A stretch of 32,168 nt of DNA from DATJPD01 sp036394195 (GTDB taxonomy: Bacteria; Pseudomonadota; Alphaproteobacteria; CACIAM-22H2), in the NCBI GenBank assembly GCA_036394195.1, contig DASWFO010000101.1, positions 1 to 32,168 on the forward strand. The letters are read 5' to 3'. The position numbers and the translations under genes are program-made. Shown piece after piece: positions 23,595 to 31,087 of the stretch (its first letter is position 1; the number at the start of each line of letters is the position of its first letter). The notes under the pieces are model-generated. The model saw nothing but the letters and a program-made list of their open reading frames with translations. It was not told the DNA's origin and searched no databases.

Positions 23595-24581
23595 ATGGCG
23601 CTCCTGACCGTTCGCAACCTCACCACCAGCTTCGCCACCGATCAAGGCACGATCCGGGCTGTCAACGGCGTGTCGTTCACGCTGGAGCCGGGTGAGGTGC
23701 TGGGGCTCGTTGGCGAGAGCGGGTCGGGGAAGAGCGTGACCGCCCTCTCCCTCATGCGCCTCGTGCGCGAGCCGCCGGCGAAAGTCGAGGCGGAGCTCCT
23801 CGACTTCGAGGGCACGGACCTGTTGCGGGCACCTGCCCGGACCTTGCGCGACATCCGCGGCGCCGGCATTGCCATGATTTTCCAGGATCCGATGCGCTCC
23901 CTGAACCCTGTCCTGACCATCGGTCGTCAGCTGACCGAGCCGCTCAGACGCCATATGAGGATGGGGGCAGCCGCCGCACGCCACCGCGCGATCGAGCTCT
24001 TGGAGATGGTTGGGATTCCGATGGCCGAAACGCGTCTCGGCTCCTATCCGCACCAGTTCTCCGGCGGCATGCGCCAGCGCGTCATGATCGCCATTGCGCT
24101 GTCTTGCAATCCCCGCCTCCTGATTGCCGACGAGGCGACGACCGCGCTCGACGTCACCATCCAAGCCCAGATCGTGGAGCTGGTGCGCAGGCTGACCAAG
24201 AATCTCGGCACCGCGGTGATCTGGATTTCGCACGATCTCGGCCTGGTCGCCGGGCTCTGCGACCGCGTCAATGTGATGTATGCGGGCCGCATCGTCGAGA
24301 CCGGGCCGGTACGCGAGGTGTTCTATCGCCCGGCCCACGGCTACACCATCGGACTCATCGGCTGCACGCCACGCGTCGACCAGGTCGGGACGCCGCTGAC
24401 GCCGATCAATGGGCTGCCTCCCAACCTGATGGACGAAGCGCCGCTCTGTCCCTTCCTGCCGCGCTGCGACGTCGCCATACCGGCGTGCCGTCAGACCCGG
24501 CCGGCGCTGCGCAACCTTCCGGGCGGGCACGCCGCGGTTTGCCTTGCCGACCTCACCTCCCACCATCGCGGAGCTCATTGA
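23595..24581 (+). CDS. ABC transporter ATP-binding protein, DppD/OppD type
   Basis: A 328-residue ATPase of the peptide transporter family: Walker A GESGSGKSV, signature FSGGMRQRV, Walker B RLLIADEATTALD, and the switch histidine in WISHDLG. The C-terminal oligopeptide-type extension is present with the Cys cluster region (CPFLPRCDVAIPACRQTRP), which in some relatives binds an Fe-S cluster. The ATG at 23595 is used; the frame is open upstream but only through the permease gene. It lies 4 bases after that gene. Its stop overlaps the next ATPase's start by one base. Confidence 0.94.
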   Translation: MALLTVRNLTTSFATDQGTIRAVNGVSFTLEPGEVLGLVGESGSGKSVTALSLMRLVREPPAKVEAELLDFEGTDLLRAPARTLRDIRGAGIAMIFQDPMRSLNPVLTIGRQLTEPLRRHMRMGAAAARHRAIELLEMVGIPMAETRLGSYPHQFSGGMRQRVMIAIALSCNPRLLIADEATTALDVTIQAQIVELVRRLTKNLGTAVIWISHDLGLVAGLCDRVNVMYAGRIVETGPVREVFYRPAHGYTIGLIGCTPRVDQVGTPLTPINGLPPNLMDEAPLCPFLPRCDVAIPACRQTRPALRNLPGGHAAVCLADLTSHHRGAH

Positions 24582-25558
24582 TGAGTTCCGCCGCACCTCT
24601 TCTCTCCGTCGAAGGGCTCGCTGTGCACTTCGACGCGCAGCGCAGCGCTTTCGGGCCTGCAGCAGCGCCGGTCCGTGCCGTGGATGGCGTGAGCTTCACC
24701 CTGGCCCGGGGGCGCACGCTCGGCCTCGTCGGCGAGTCCGGCTGCGGAAAATCCACGACCGGCTACGCCATCCTGCAGCTCATTCGCCCGACCTCCGGCC
24801 GTATCGTCTTCGATGGAATGGACATTGCCGCGTTGCCGGCAAAGGAGCTGCGACCCTTCCGCCGGCGCATGCAGATCATCTTTCAGGACGCTGCGGCATC
24901 GCTCAATCCGCGCATGCCGGTCGGGGACCTCATCACCGAGGCACTGGAAATCCATGGTCTCCATCGCGGAGCTGGCCGTGGGCGACGCATCCGCCAGCTG
25001 CTGGACCTCGTGGGCATCGCTCCCCACCTCGCCGAACGGTTTCCGCACGAGCTGTCGGGCGGACAGGCACAGCGTATCGCCATCTGCCGGGCGCTGGCCG
25101 TCGAGCCGGAGCTGATCGTTTGCGACGAGGCGGTCTCGGCACTCGACGTCTCGATCCAGGCCCAGATCGTCAACCTGCTGCAGGAGTTGCAGCGGGAGCT
25201 CGGCCTCACCTACATCTTCATTTCCCACGATCTCTCGGTCGTCCGTCACGTCAGCGACGAGGTTGCCGTGATGTATCTGGGCCGCATCGTCGAGAAGGCG
25301 AGCCGGCAGCGAATTTTCGATGCCGCCGCCCATCCTTATAGCCGGGCGCTCCTCTCCGCCGTGCCGATCCCCGATCCCGACGTCGAGCGGGCCCGCGAGC
25401 GCGTCATCCTGACGGGCGACCTGCCCAGCCCCGCAAACCCACCCTCCGGTTGCCGCTTCCGCACGCGCTGCCCCGAGGTCATCGAGGCGTGTGCTGCAAA
25501 AGATCCGCCTCCCAAGCTCCTCGCTCCGGGTCATTACGCCGCCTGCATTCGTGTCTGA
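24581..25558 (+). CDS. ABC transporter ATP-binding protein, DppF/OppF type
   Basis: A 325-residue ATPase, partner of the preceding one: Walker A GESGCGKSTT, signature LSGGQAQRI, Walker B LIVCDEAVSALDVS, and switch histidine in FISHDLSVV. The C-terminal oligo_HPY region reads SGCRFRTRCPEVIEACAAKDPP. The start ATG (24581-24583) shares one base with the stop of the upstream ATPase. Together with the two permeases it makes a complete heteromeric importer. No DppF-specific features tell the substrate. Confidence 0.94.
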   Translation: MSSAAPLLSVEGLAVHFDAQRSAFGPAAAPVRAVDGVSFTLARGRTLGLVGESGCGKSTTGYAILQLIRPTSGRIVFDGMDIAALPAKELRPFRRRMQIIFQDAAASLNPRMPVGDLITEALEIHGLHRGAGRGRRIRQLLDLVGIAPHLAERFPHELSGGQAQRIAICRALAVEPELIVCDEAVSALDVSIQAQIVNLLQELQRELGLTYIFISHDLSVVRHVSDEVAVMYLGRIVEKASRQRIFDAAAHPYSRALLSAVPIPDPDVERARERVILTGDLPSPANPPSGCRFRTRCPEVIEACAAKDPPPKLLAPGHYAACIRV

Positions 25559-25568
25559 GAGGTGAGCC

Positions 25569-25622
25569 ATGCCTGTCGCCGTAAATCCCCAGCACCGTAG
25601 CCCCAAGCATCAAAGGAACTGA
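25569..25622 (+). CDS. Possible 17-residue leader ORF before the second binding-protein gene
   Basis: An ATG at 25569 preceded by AGGTGAG at 25560-25566 opens a 17-codon frame (MPVAVNPQHRSPKHQRN) ending in TGA at 25620-25622. This is 2 bases before the ATG of the second binding-protein gene, and the frame spans that gene's Shine-Dalgarno. It could be a coupled leader peptide or chance. No similarity to any known protein is recognised. Confidence 0.25.
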   Translation: MPVAVNPQHRSPKHQRN

Positions 25623-25624
25623 GC

Positions 25625-27208
25625 ATGGCCAAAAAGACCGTTTCAGGCGTCTACGACCCGGCTCGACGCGGTTACGGGCTCAGTAGGCGCACTTTGGTCA
25701 AAGGCGCACTCGCGACAAGCGGTTTTCTGTTCGGGAGCGGTGTGGCGCCAGCGCTGGCACAGGCGCGGCGGGATCTGCGGATCGGGGTCTTCGGCGGGGA
25801 TTTCGGCAATCTCAGTCCCCTGATCCGCGCCGACATCCAAGGCGGCCTGATCCAGCACAACGTCTTCAACGCGCTGACGGACATAGACTACCAATCGCGC
25901 GATATCGTTCCCTTCGCCGCGGAAGCGTGGACCAGCGTCGATCCACTGACGTGGCGGATCAAGCTGCGCGAGGGAATGAAATGGCACAAGGGATACGGCG
26001 AAGTGACCGCCGAAGATCTCGTCTACACGTGGCAGTTCCATCTCGACTCGAAGAGCTTCCAACTGGGCAGTTCGCTGTCTGTCCTCGCCGGCATAACGCA
26101 GGTTGGAACATACGTCGCCGAGGTAAAAACCATCATCCCCTACAGCGCCTTTCCAGGCATCAGCATGGGATATGGCGGGTTCATGGTCTCGGCGAAAGCC
26201 CACAGGGAGATGGGCCACCAGGCGTACGGCGCCATGCCGATCGGCAACGGCCCGTTCATGATCGAGTCGTCGCGCGGCTCCGAGATCGTGCTGGTCCGCC
26301 ACCCCGAATATTGGCGCCCGGGACTGCCCAAACTGGACCGGCTTGTCTACCGCGCCGTACCGGATTCGAACACGCGCCTGCAGGCGCTCTTGAACAATGA
26401 GTTCGACTTCATCACGCGGCCGGATCCAGAGGCCGCCAAAGGCCTGAAATCGAGTTCCGCCTTTACTTACCGCTCAACGGTCGGCTGGGTCTGGGACTAC
26501 CAGCAATTCAACCTCGCGCGTCACCCGGACGCGCCCTACCAGAACAAGCTCCTCCGCCAGGCGATTTCGTACGCCATCGACCGCGAAGCCATCGCCAATG
26601 AGGTCTTCCACGGCGAGGCGACGGTCACCGACAATCAAATACCCGAAGGCTACTTGGGCCACCGCGGGAATTTGTTGCGCTATCCCAAGAACGGCGATCT
26701 CGCCAAAGCGAAGGAGCTCGTGTCACAAGCAGGCGTCGCCGGGTACGAGGTCGAAGTGATCACGAGCGACAAGGACTGGCTTCGCCGGGAACTTGAGCTC
26801 GTCGCCGACATGGTGTCGCAGATCGGAATCAACTACAAAATCCGCAATCTCGACATGGGAGGGTTCAATAATCTGTGGCTGAATGCCCGATACGATCAGC
26901 TTCTGGAAGACATTTCCCTGAACGGTCCGGATCCCGATGCGACGTCCTGGAATTTCCTGAACGGAAAGACGTCGCGGGGATACATCAACCCGAAGATGGA
27001 CGAATTGCTCGTCAGCGCGCGGTCGGAATTCGACCGCGCCAAACGCGAGGCCCTCTACCACCAGATCGTCGATTTAACGCTGGATGACTGTCCCATGATC
27101 TTCCACGTCAACCCGAACCTCGTGCAGATCTACAACAAGAAGCTGCAGGGGTTTACGCCGACCCATCGAGAAGAGACGGAAAAGATGGACACAGTTTATT
27201 GGGGATAG
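25625..27208 (+). CDS. ABC transporter solute-binding protein, family 5 (peptide type), Tat-exported, copy 2
   Basis: A 527-residue paralogue of the binding protein at 20109-21680; the two align without large gaps from the signal peptide to the end. The twin-arginine motif is SRRTLVK (Arg21/Arg22) with cleavage likely after ALAQ near residue 47. Shared segments include ARRDLRIGVFGGDFGN, DPLTWRIKLREGMKWH and RQAISYAIDREAI. Binding-site differences may give different ligand preference for the same transporter. AAAGGA lies 7 bases before the ATG at 25625. It follows the DppF-type ATPase gene by 66 bases and precedes two DUF1028 genes, so the operon has binding proteins on both sides of the membrane-transport genes. 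Confidence 0.92.
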   Translation: MAKKTVSGVYDPARRGYGLSRRTLVKGALATSGFLFGSGVAPALAQARRDLRIGVFGGDFGNLSPLIRADIQGGLIQHNVFNALTDIDYQSRDIVPFAAEAWTSVDPLTWRIKLREGMKWHKGYGEVTAEDLVYTWQFHLDSKSFQLGSSLSVLAGITQVGTYVAEVKTIIPYSAFPGISMGYGGFMVSAKAHREMGHQAYGAMPIGNGPFMIESSRGSEIVLVRHPEYWRPGLPKLDRLVYRAVPDSNTRLQALLNNEFDFITRPDPEAAKGLKSSSAFTYRSTVGWVWDYQQFNLARHPDAPYQNKLLRQAISYAIDREAIANEVFHGEATVTDNQIPEGYLGHRGNLLRYPKNGDLAKAKELVSQAGVAGYEVEVITSDKDWLRRELELVADMVSQIGINYKIRNLDMGGFNNLWLNARYDQLLEDISLNGPDPDATSWNFLNGKTSRGYINPKMDELLVSARSEFDRAKREALYHQIVDLTLDDCPMIFHVNPNLVQIYNKKLQGFTPTHREETEKMDTVYWG

Positions 27209-27303
27209 GTCGGCATGAGGTCAAATCCGACACGGCGACCCCATCCACGCATGCGCTGCTCTCTCACCTTGCCCGTTCGTTCGGGCGCATCAGGGAACCT
27301 TCC

Positions 27304-28026
27304 ATGACTTACGGCATCATTGCCCGCTGTCCGCGAAGCGGACGTCTTGGGCTCGGCATGGCCAGCTACTCGCTCGCCGTCGGGCTCTATAGCACCGACA
27401 CGGCGCGCGCCAATACCGGCGCGTCGATCACGATGGGCGCACCGAATCCGGGCAACAACGCGCTGGCGATCCGATTGCTGGCACAGGGCTTCTCCTCTGC
27501 CCATGTCCTGGCAGAACTCATCGGCAACGATCCGAATTCGGACTACCGGCAGATCGCCATCGTCGATCGCGAAGGGAAGGCGGTGGCCCACACGGGGGCC
27601 AAGACACGGCCGTGGTGCGGGCACCGGATTGGCGAAGGCTTCGTCGCGTTCGGCGACATGCTGGCCGGAGAGGACGTGGTGGATGCCATCGTCCGGAGTT
27701 ACGCGGCGGACCCCGCGGCCAAGCTGGAAGAGCGCTTGGTGACGGCGCTGGAAGCAGGCCGGGACGCCGGCGGAGAGGTCGGCAGCACGGGCCGCTTACC
27801 CGAACGTTCGGCGGTCCTGGTTGTCCACGGCATGTTCGACTATTCCGATTGGGATCTTCGGGTCGACAAGCACGACAAGGCCGTCGACGAGATGAGACGG
27901 TGCCATGAGGAATTCAAGCTTTTCGACGCGTACTACACCGAACGGTCCCGCAATCCCCGCGAGGCGATACCACAGAGGGAATTCGCCGGCATGCTGGACG
28001 CCAATCGAACCAGGAAAAACCCATGA
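27304..28026 (+). CDS. DUF1028 protein (predicted Ntn hydrolase), copy 1
   Basis: A 240-residue DUF1028 protein starting MTYGIIARCP. The family's fold is assigned to the N-terminal nucleophile (Ntn) hydrolases, although no reaction is established to my knowledge. After Met removal, Thr2 would be the exposed nucleophile. Later family features are visible: RQIAIVDREGKAVAHTGAK, GHRIGEGFVAFGDMLAGEDVVDAI and ERLVTALEAGRDAGGE. A C-terminal region follows with LRVDKHDKAVDEMRRCHEEFKLFDAYY. No signal peptide, so cytoplasmic. AGGGAA lies about 8 bases before the ATG. The frame is open to 27199 upstream, but that start would bury Thr2. Its stop overlaps the next start (ATGA). Its place in a peptide-transporter operon suggests it hydrolyses amide bonds of the imported solute. 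Confidence 0.85.
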   Translation: MTYGIIARCPRSGRLGLGMASYSLAVGLYSTDTARANTGASITMGAPNPGNNALAIRLLAQGFSSAHVLAELIGNDPNSDYRQIAIVDREGKAVAHTGAKTRPWCGHRIGEGFVAFGDMLAGEDVVDAIVRSYAADPAAKLEERLVTALEAGRDAGGEVGSTGRLPERSAVLVVHGMFDYSDWDLRVDKHDKAVDEMRRCHEEFKLFDAYYTERSRNPREAIPQREFAGMLDANRTRKNP

Positions 28027-28730
28027 CGTATTCGATCATCGCGCGTTGTCCCCGGACCGGCCGTCTTGGGATCGGGACGACCACGACGTCGCTGGCCTGC
28101 GGCCGTCGCAACGAGAGCGTCCGCCCCAATGTCGGAATCAGCAAATCGCAAGCGATGTATGTTCGGGCGCATGATCCGCGTGCGCTCAACCTGCTGGCGC
28201 AAGGCTTCACGCCCAGCGCCGTGATGCGCGTGGTGGAGGCCAATGACGACAATTTCGAATATCGGCAGACCGGCATCATCGATCGCGAGGGAAATGTCGT
28301 CGCACACACCGGCGCCAAATGCGGACAATGGGCCGGGCACAAGGTCGGACCCTACTATGCGGCATTTGGGAACTGGCTGACCGGCCCCGCCGTGGTGGAA
28401 GGACTCGTCGAAGGTTTCCTTGCCGAACCCGATCTCCCGCTGGAAGATCGCCTGCTGCTCGCGCTTGAAGCCGGGCGTAAAGCAGGCGGGCAGGCAACAG
28501 ACAAGACCGCGAAGGCCGAACGCTCCGCCTGGCTACGCGTCGTCGACCGACAGGATTATCCGGAGATAGACCTGCGGATCGATATGCACACCGACACCGT
28601 CGCCGAGCTTCGCCGGCTGCTGCAGGAGTTCAGGCTTTACCAAGCCTATTACCGCGAACGCTGCCGCAATCCACAGCAGGCGGTTCCGGAAGAGGCGTTC
28701 GTGGCGCAATTGGCGGCCAAGCGCGCCTGA
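28023..28730 (+). CDS. DUF1028 protein (predicted Ntn hydrolase), copy 2
   Basis: A 235-residue paralogue of the preceding protein, starting MTYSIIARCP, again with Thr2 as the candidate nucleophile. It shares LLAQGF, YRQTGIIDREGNVVAHTGAK, GHKVGPYYAAFGNWLTGPAVVEG, LLLALEAGRKAGG and the C-terminal LRIDMHTDTVAELRRLLQEFRLYQAYYRERCRNPQQAVP. The two copies are clearly divergent rather than a recent duplication, so they may act as a heteromer or on different products. The start ATG is fused to the stop of copy 1 (ATGA). The gene ends 25 bases from a convergent gene, so it closes the operon. Function remains a prediction. Confidence 0.85.
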   Translation: MTYSIIARCPRTGRLGIGTTTTSLACGRRNESVRPNVGISKSQAMYVRAHDPRALNLLAQGFTPSAVMRVVEANDDNFEYRQTGIIDREGNVVAHTGAKCGQWAGHKVGPYYAAFGNWLTGPAVVEGLVEGFLAEPDLPLEDRLLLALEAGRKAGGQATDKTAKAERSAWLRVVDRQDYPEIDLRIDMHTDTVAELRRLLQEFRLYQAYYRERCRNPQQAVPEEAFVAQLAAKRA

Positions 28731-28755
28731 CGGCACCTCGTCGACGCGACGCCGC

Positions 28756-29937
28756 TCAGATATACGTCTTGTCGACCTCGAGGCCGAACAGATGGCGGCC
28801 GATGGTTGCGAAGTGCTGCTGGCGGCCCTGGATCTGCTGCACGACGCTGTGGATGTCGCGAAAGCGCCGCTCGAAGGGCTGCGCGTCGAAGATCGCCGTC
28901 GCGCCGGCCAGGTGGTAGACCATGTCGACGGCGTCCCTGGCTTCGTGAAGGGCGCCCGTCGCCGCCATGCGGATGGCCACGCGCTGATCGAGGCTGAGCA
29001 CTTCCGGCGGTGCCACATTCGCCCACGCCTCGCGCAAGGTCTGCAGCAGGAAGACGCGGGCGCGGCGCAGCCGGGTCTCGGCTTCGCCGAAGCGCAGCTG
29101 GACGATCGGATCGTCGCGCAGCTGTTGCGTCGACGCGCGCGGCGTTTTCTCCCGCGCCGTGGCGATGAAGGCGTCGAGGACGGCGCGCGCCGTGCCGAGC
29201 GCCACGCCGGCGAAGCCGGGCGCGAAGATCGACTGCGCCGGAAAGCAGTAGAGCCGGTCGGACAAATAGCGCTTGGTCGTGTCGTCCGGCGACAGCGTGT
29301 AATCGGTGGTGAACGAGTGCTTCTCGGGCACGAAAACGTCATTCACCGAGTACGTGTCGCTGGCCGTGCCGCGGAGCCCGATGGTGCGCCAGGTATCGGC
29401 CCACTCCGCCGCTGACGCGGGGAACAGCATGGTGTGGTGGACGATCTTTCCCGCGGCATCGGTCCGGGGCGTGCCGCCGCTGTCGAGCAGCTGGCAGCGG
29501 GCCCCCAGCCAGCTGGCGTGGCGGCCACCGCTGGCAAAGCTCCAGGTCCCCGACACGCGATAGCCGCCGTCGACGGGCACGGCCCGACCGGCTCCCGGCC
29601 CCCAGGCAATGCTCACCCGCGGCTTGAAGATCTCCCGCGCCACCGCGGGCTCGAGATACGCCGCCGCCATGGACGAGCCGCAGGCCTGGCACAGGCACCA
29701 CGCCGTGCTCGCATCGCCCTCGGCGATCGCCTCGGTGACCTGGACGAACAGCGCCGGCTCGAGCTCCAGCCCGCCCAACCCGCGCGGCATCAGCACCCGG
29801 AACAGGCCGGCGTCGTGCAAAGCCGACAACACGTCGTCCGGAATCCGGCGTTCGGCCTCGATGCGGGACGCTGCCGCGGCGAGAAGCGGCCGCAGCCGCC
29901 GCGCCTGCTCGAGCGGTTCTGCTGCTGCGCTAGACAT
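28756..29937 (-). CDS. Acyl-CoA dehydrogenase-like flavoprotein, probable class D flavin-dependent monooxygenase (HpaB/HsaA-like)
   Basis: A 393-residue protein of the acyl-CoA dehydrogenase fold: an N-terminal helical domain (RRLRPLLAAAASRIEAERRIPDDVLSALHDAGLFRVLMPRGLGG), a middle beta domain (GYRVSGTWSFASGGRHASWLGAR) and the C-terminal domain with GARAVLDAF-like helices, ending RDIHSVVQQIQGRQQHF. The C-terminal pattern fits the acyl-CoA_dh_2 group of two-component monooxygenases that use reduced flavin from a partner reductase, not true acyl-CoA dehydrogenases. No reductase gene is nearby, and the substrate is unknown. I chose the ATG at 29935-29937; a GTG three codons upstream is possible. 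A decayed relative of this gene lies at 17598-17735. It is downstream of the FAH-family gene, with a palindromic repeat between them. Confidence 0.78.
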   Translation of the reverse strand: MSSAAAEPLEQARRLRPLLAAAASRIEAERRIPDDVLSALHDAGLFRVLMPRGLGGLELEPALFVQVTEAIAEGDASTAWCLCQACGSSMAAAYLEPAVAREIFKPRVSIAWGPGAGRAVPVDGGYRVSGTWSFASGGRHASWLGARCQLLDSGGTPRTDAAGKIVHHTMLFPASAAEWADTWRTIGLRGTASDTYSVNDVFVPEKHSFTTDYTLSPDDTTKRYLSDRLYCFPAQSIFAPGFAGVALGTARAVLDAFIATAREKTPRASTQQLRDDPIVQLRFGEAETRLRRARVFLLQTLREAWANVAPPEVLSLDQRVAIRMAATGALHEARDAVDMVYHLAGATAIFDAQPFERRFRDIHSVVQQIQGRQQHFATIGRHLFGLEVDKTYI

Positions 29938-29959
29938 GGCAAGCACCGCTTTTGAAACT

Positions 29960-30057
29960 CACCCCCACCCCTCCCTCCCCCCTCAAGGGGGAGGGAGTAA
30001 GAAGGTCAGCGGTGTGATTCCCTCCCCCCTTGCGGGGGAGGGCTAGGGTGGGGGGTG
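29960..30057. repeat. C/G-rich palindromic intergenic repeat (two hairpins within an outer inverted repeat)
   Basis: The element has CACCCCCACCC at its left edge (29960-29970) and GGGTGGGGGGTG at its right (30046-30057), complementary apart from one extra G. Inside are two hairpins. The first has CTCCCTCCCCC (29971-29981) pairing with GGGGGAGGGAG (29987-29997), 11 bp. The second has CCCTCCCCC (30020-30028) pairing with GGGGGAGGG (30034-30042), 9 bp with a 5-base loop. Repeats with this CTCCCTCCCCC...GGGGGAGGG look are scattered between genes in many alphaproteobacteria. It sits between two leftward genes and would fold in their shared transcript. Only one copy is in this window. Confidence 0.8.
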
Positions 30058-30072
30058 TGGCGCTCAACGGCG

Positions 30073-31059
30073 TTACGCCGCTTTCTCTTCGACGAACCGG
30101 TTGCGCATCCGGCCGAGCCCCTCGACCTCGGTTTCCATCACGTCGCCGGCCTTCAGGAAGGTGCCGGTCCCCTGCCCGACCCCGCCGCAGGTGCCGCACG
30201 AGAACACGTCACCCGGCTCCAGGCTCAGGAGAGTGGAGGCATACTCGATCTGCTCCTCCGGCGTGAAGATGAACTGCGACGTGTTGCCGTTCTGCTTGAC
30301 CTCGCCGTTCACCGTCAGGCGGATGAACAGCCGGTTGTGATCGGGCACGAACGCGCGCGGCACCAGGAACGGTCCCATCGGCGCGAAGCCGTCGTGGCAT
30401 TTGCCGCCCAGCCAGTCCGAGCGCAGCGCCGGCCGGTCTTCGCGGACCTGGAGATCGCGGCACGACACGTCGTTCGTGGTCATGAAGCCGGCGACATGAT
30501 CCAGCGCCCGCTCCGCCTTGATGCGCTTGCCGGGCCGGCCGATCGCGAGCGCGATCTCGGCCTCCCAGTCGATGCGCGTCATGCCGCGCGGGATCTGGAT
30601 GTCGTCGGCGGCACCGGCGAGGCAGCTCGGCGCCTTCAGGAACAGATACGGCCGGGTCGTCTTCTTCTCGCCGGTGAACCCTTTGGCCGCGCCGGCCACC
30701 CGCGACATGCCGGAGCGCAGCATTTCGTCGACGTGCTCCTGGAAGTTCTGCGCGGCGTAGAACATCTTGCCCGGCCGCCGCACCGGCGGCAGTGCCCGCA
30801 GCGCGTCCAGCGGCGCCGGCTTGAAGCGCCCCGCCCCTTCTTTTTCGACGAAAGCGACGATCTCCTGCAGCGCCGGGAAGCTCGCGTCCCATGTCTCCAG
30901 AACGCCATCGAGCGCGTCGGCCGCCACACCGCGGCCGCGCCCGTCGCGATAGGCCTGGTTCGCCGCGGCCAGCGGCACCGCCTGCCCGCCAATCACGAGG
31001 GCCGTGAACTGTTCAGCGCCGCGCGCGAAGCGGCCGAGCTTGAATGGCGTCCCGTTCAT
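30073..31059 (-). CDS. Fumarylacetoacetate hydrolase (FAH) family protein
   Basis: A 328-residue protein of the FAH superfamily, metal-dependent enzymes that hydrolyse, decarboxylate or isomerise beta-diketo or oxalocrotonate-type acids. The core is visible: KMFYAAQNFQEHVDEM (the family's start of the catalytic domain), RIDWEAEIALAIGR with the acidic metal ligands, and AGFMTTNDVSCRDLQVRE. It ends with FSCGTCGGVGQGTGTFLKAGDVMETEVEGLG; family members usually have S/T-GTP at the 'CGTCGG' position, so this loop is Cys-rich. The N-terminal domain resembles that of many aromatic meta-pathway FAH homologues. The start ATG at 31057-31059 has GGGGAGGA just upstream. Substrate unknown. It lies 28 bases downstream of pntB and upstream of the monooxygenase-like gene. 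Confidence 0.88.
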   Translation of the reverse strand: MNGTPFKLGRFARGAEQFTALVIGGQAVPLAAANQAYRDGRGRGVAADALDGVLETWDASFPALQEIVAFVEKEGAGRFKPAPLDALRALPPVRRPGKMFYAAQNFQEHVDEMLRSGMSRVAGAAKGFTGEKKTTRPYLFLKAPSCLAGAADDIQIPRGMTRIDWEAEIALAIGRPGKRIKAERALDHVAGFMTTNDVSCRDLQVREDRPALRSDWLGGKCHDGFAPMGPFLVPRAFVPDHNRLFIRLTVNGEVKQNGNTSQFIFTPEEQIEYASTLLSLEPGDVFSCGTCGGVGQGTGTFLKAGDVMETEVEGLGRMRNRFVEEKAA

Positions 31060-31087
31060 GCGGTCCTCCCCGTTATGTCGGCGCGGC

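Noticed and set aside
27209..27231. GTCGG / CCGAC inverted repeat after the second binding-protein gene
   Set aside because: Only 5 bp with a 13-base loop and no T-tract; readily arises by chance in this DNA.
27199..27303. Longer N-terminus for the first DUF1028 protein
   Set aside because: The added residues have no family similarity and would bury the conserved Met-Thr N-terminus that the second copy also has.
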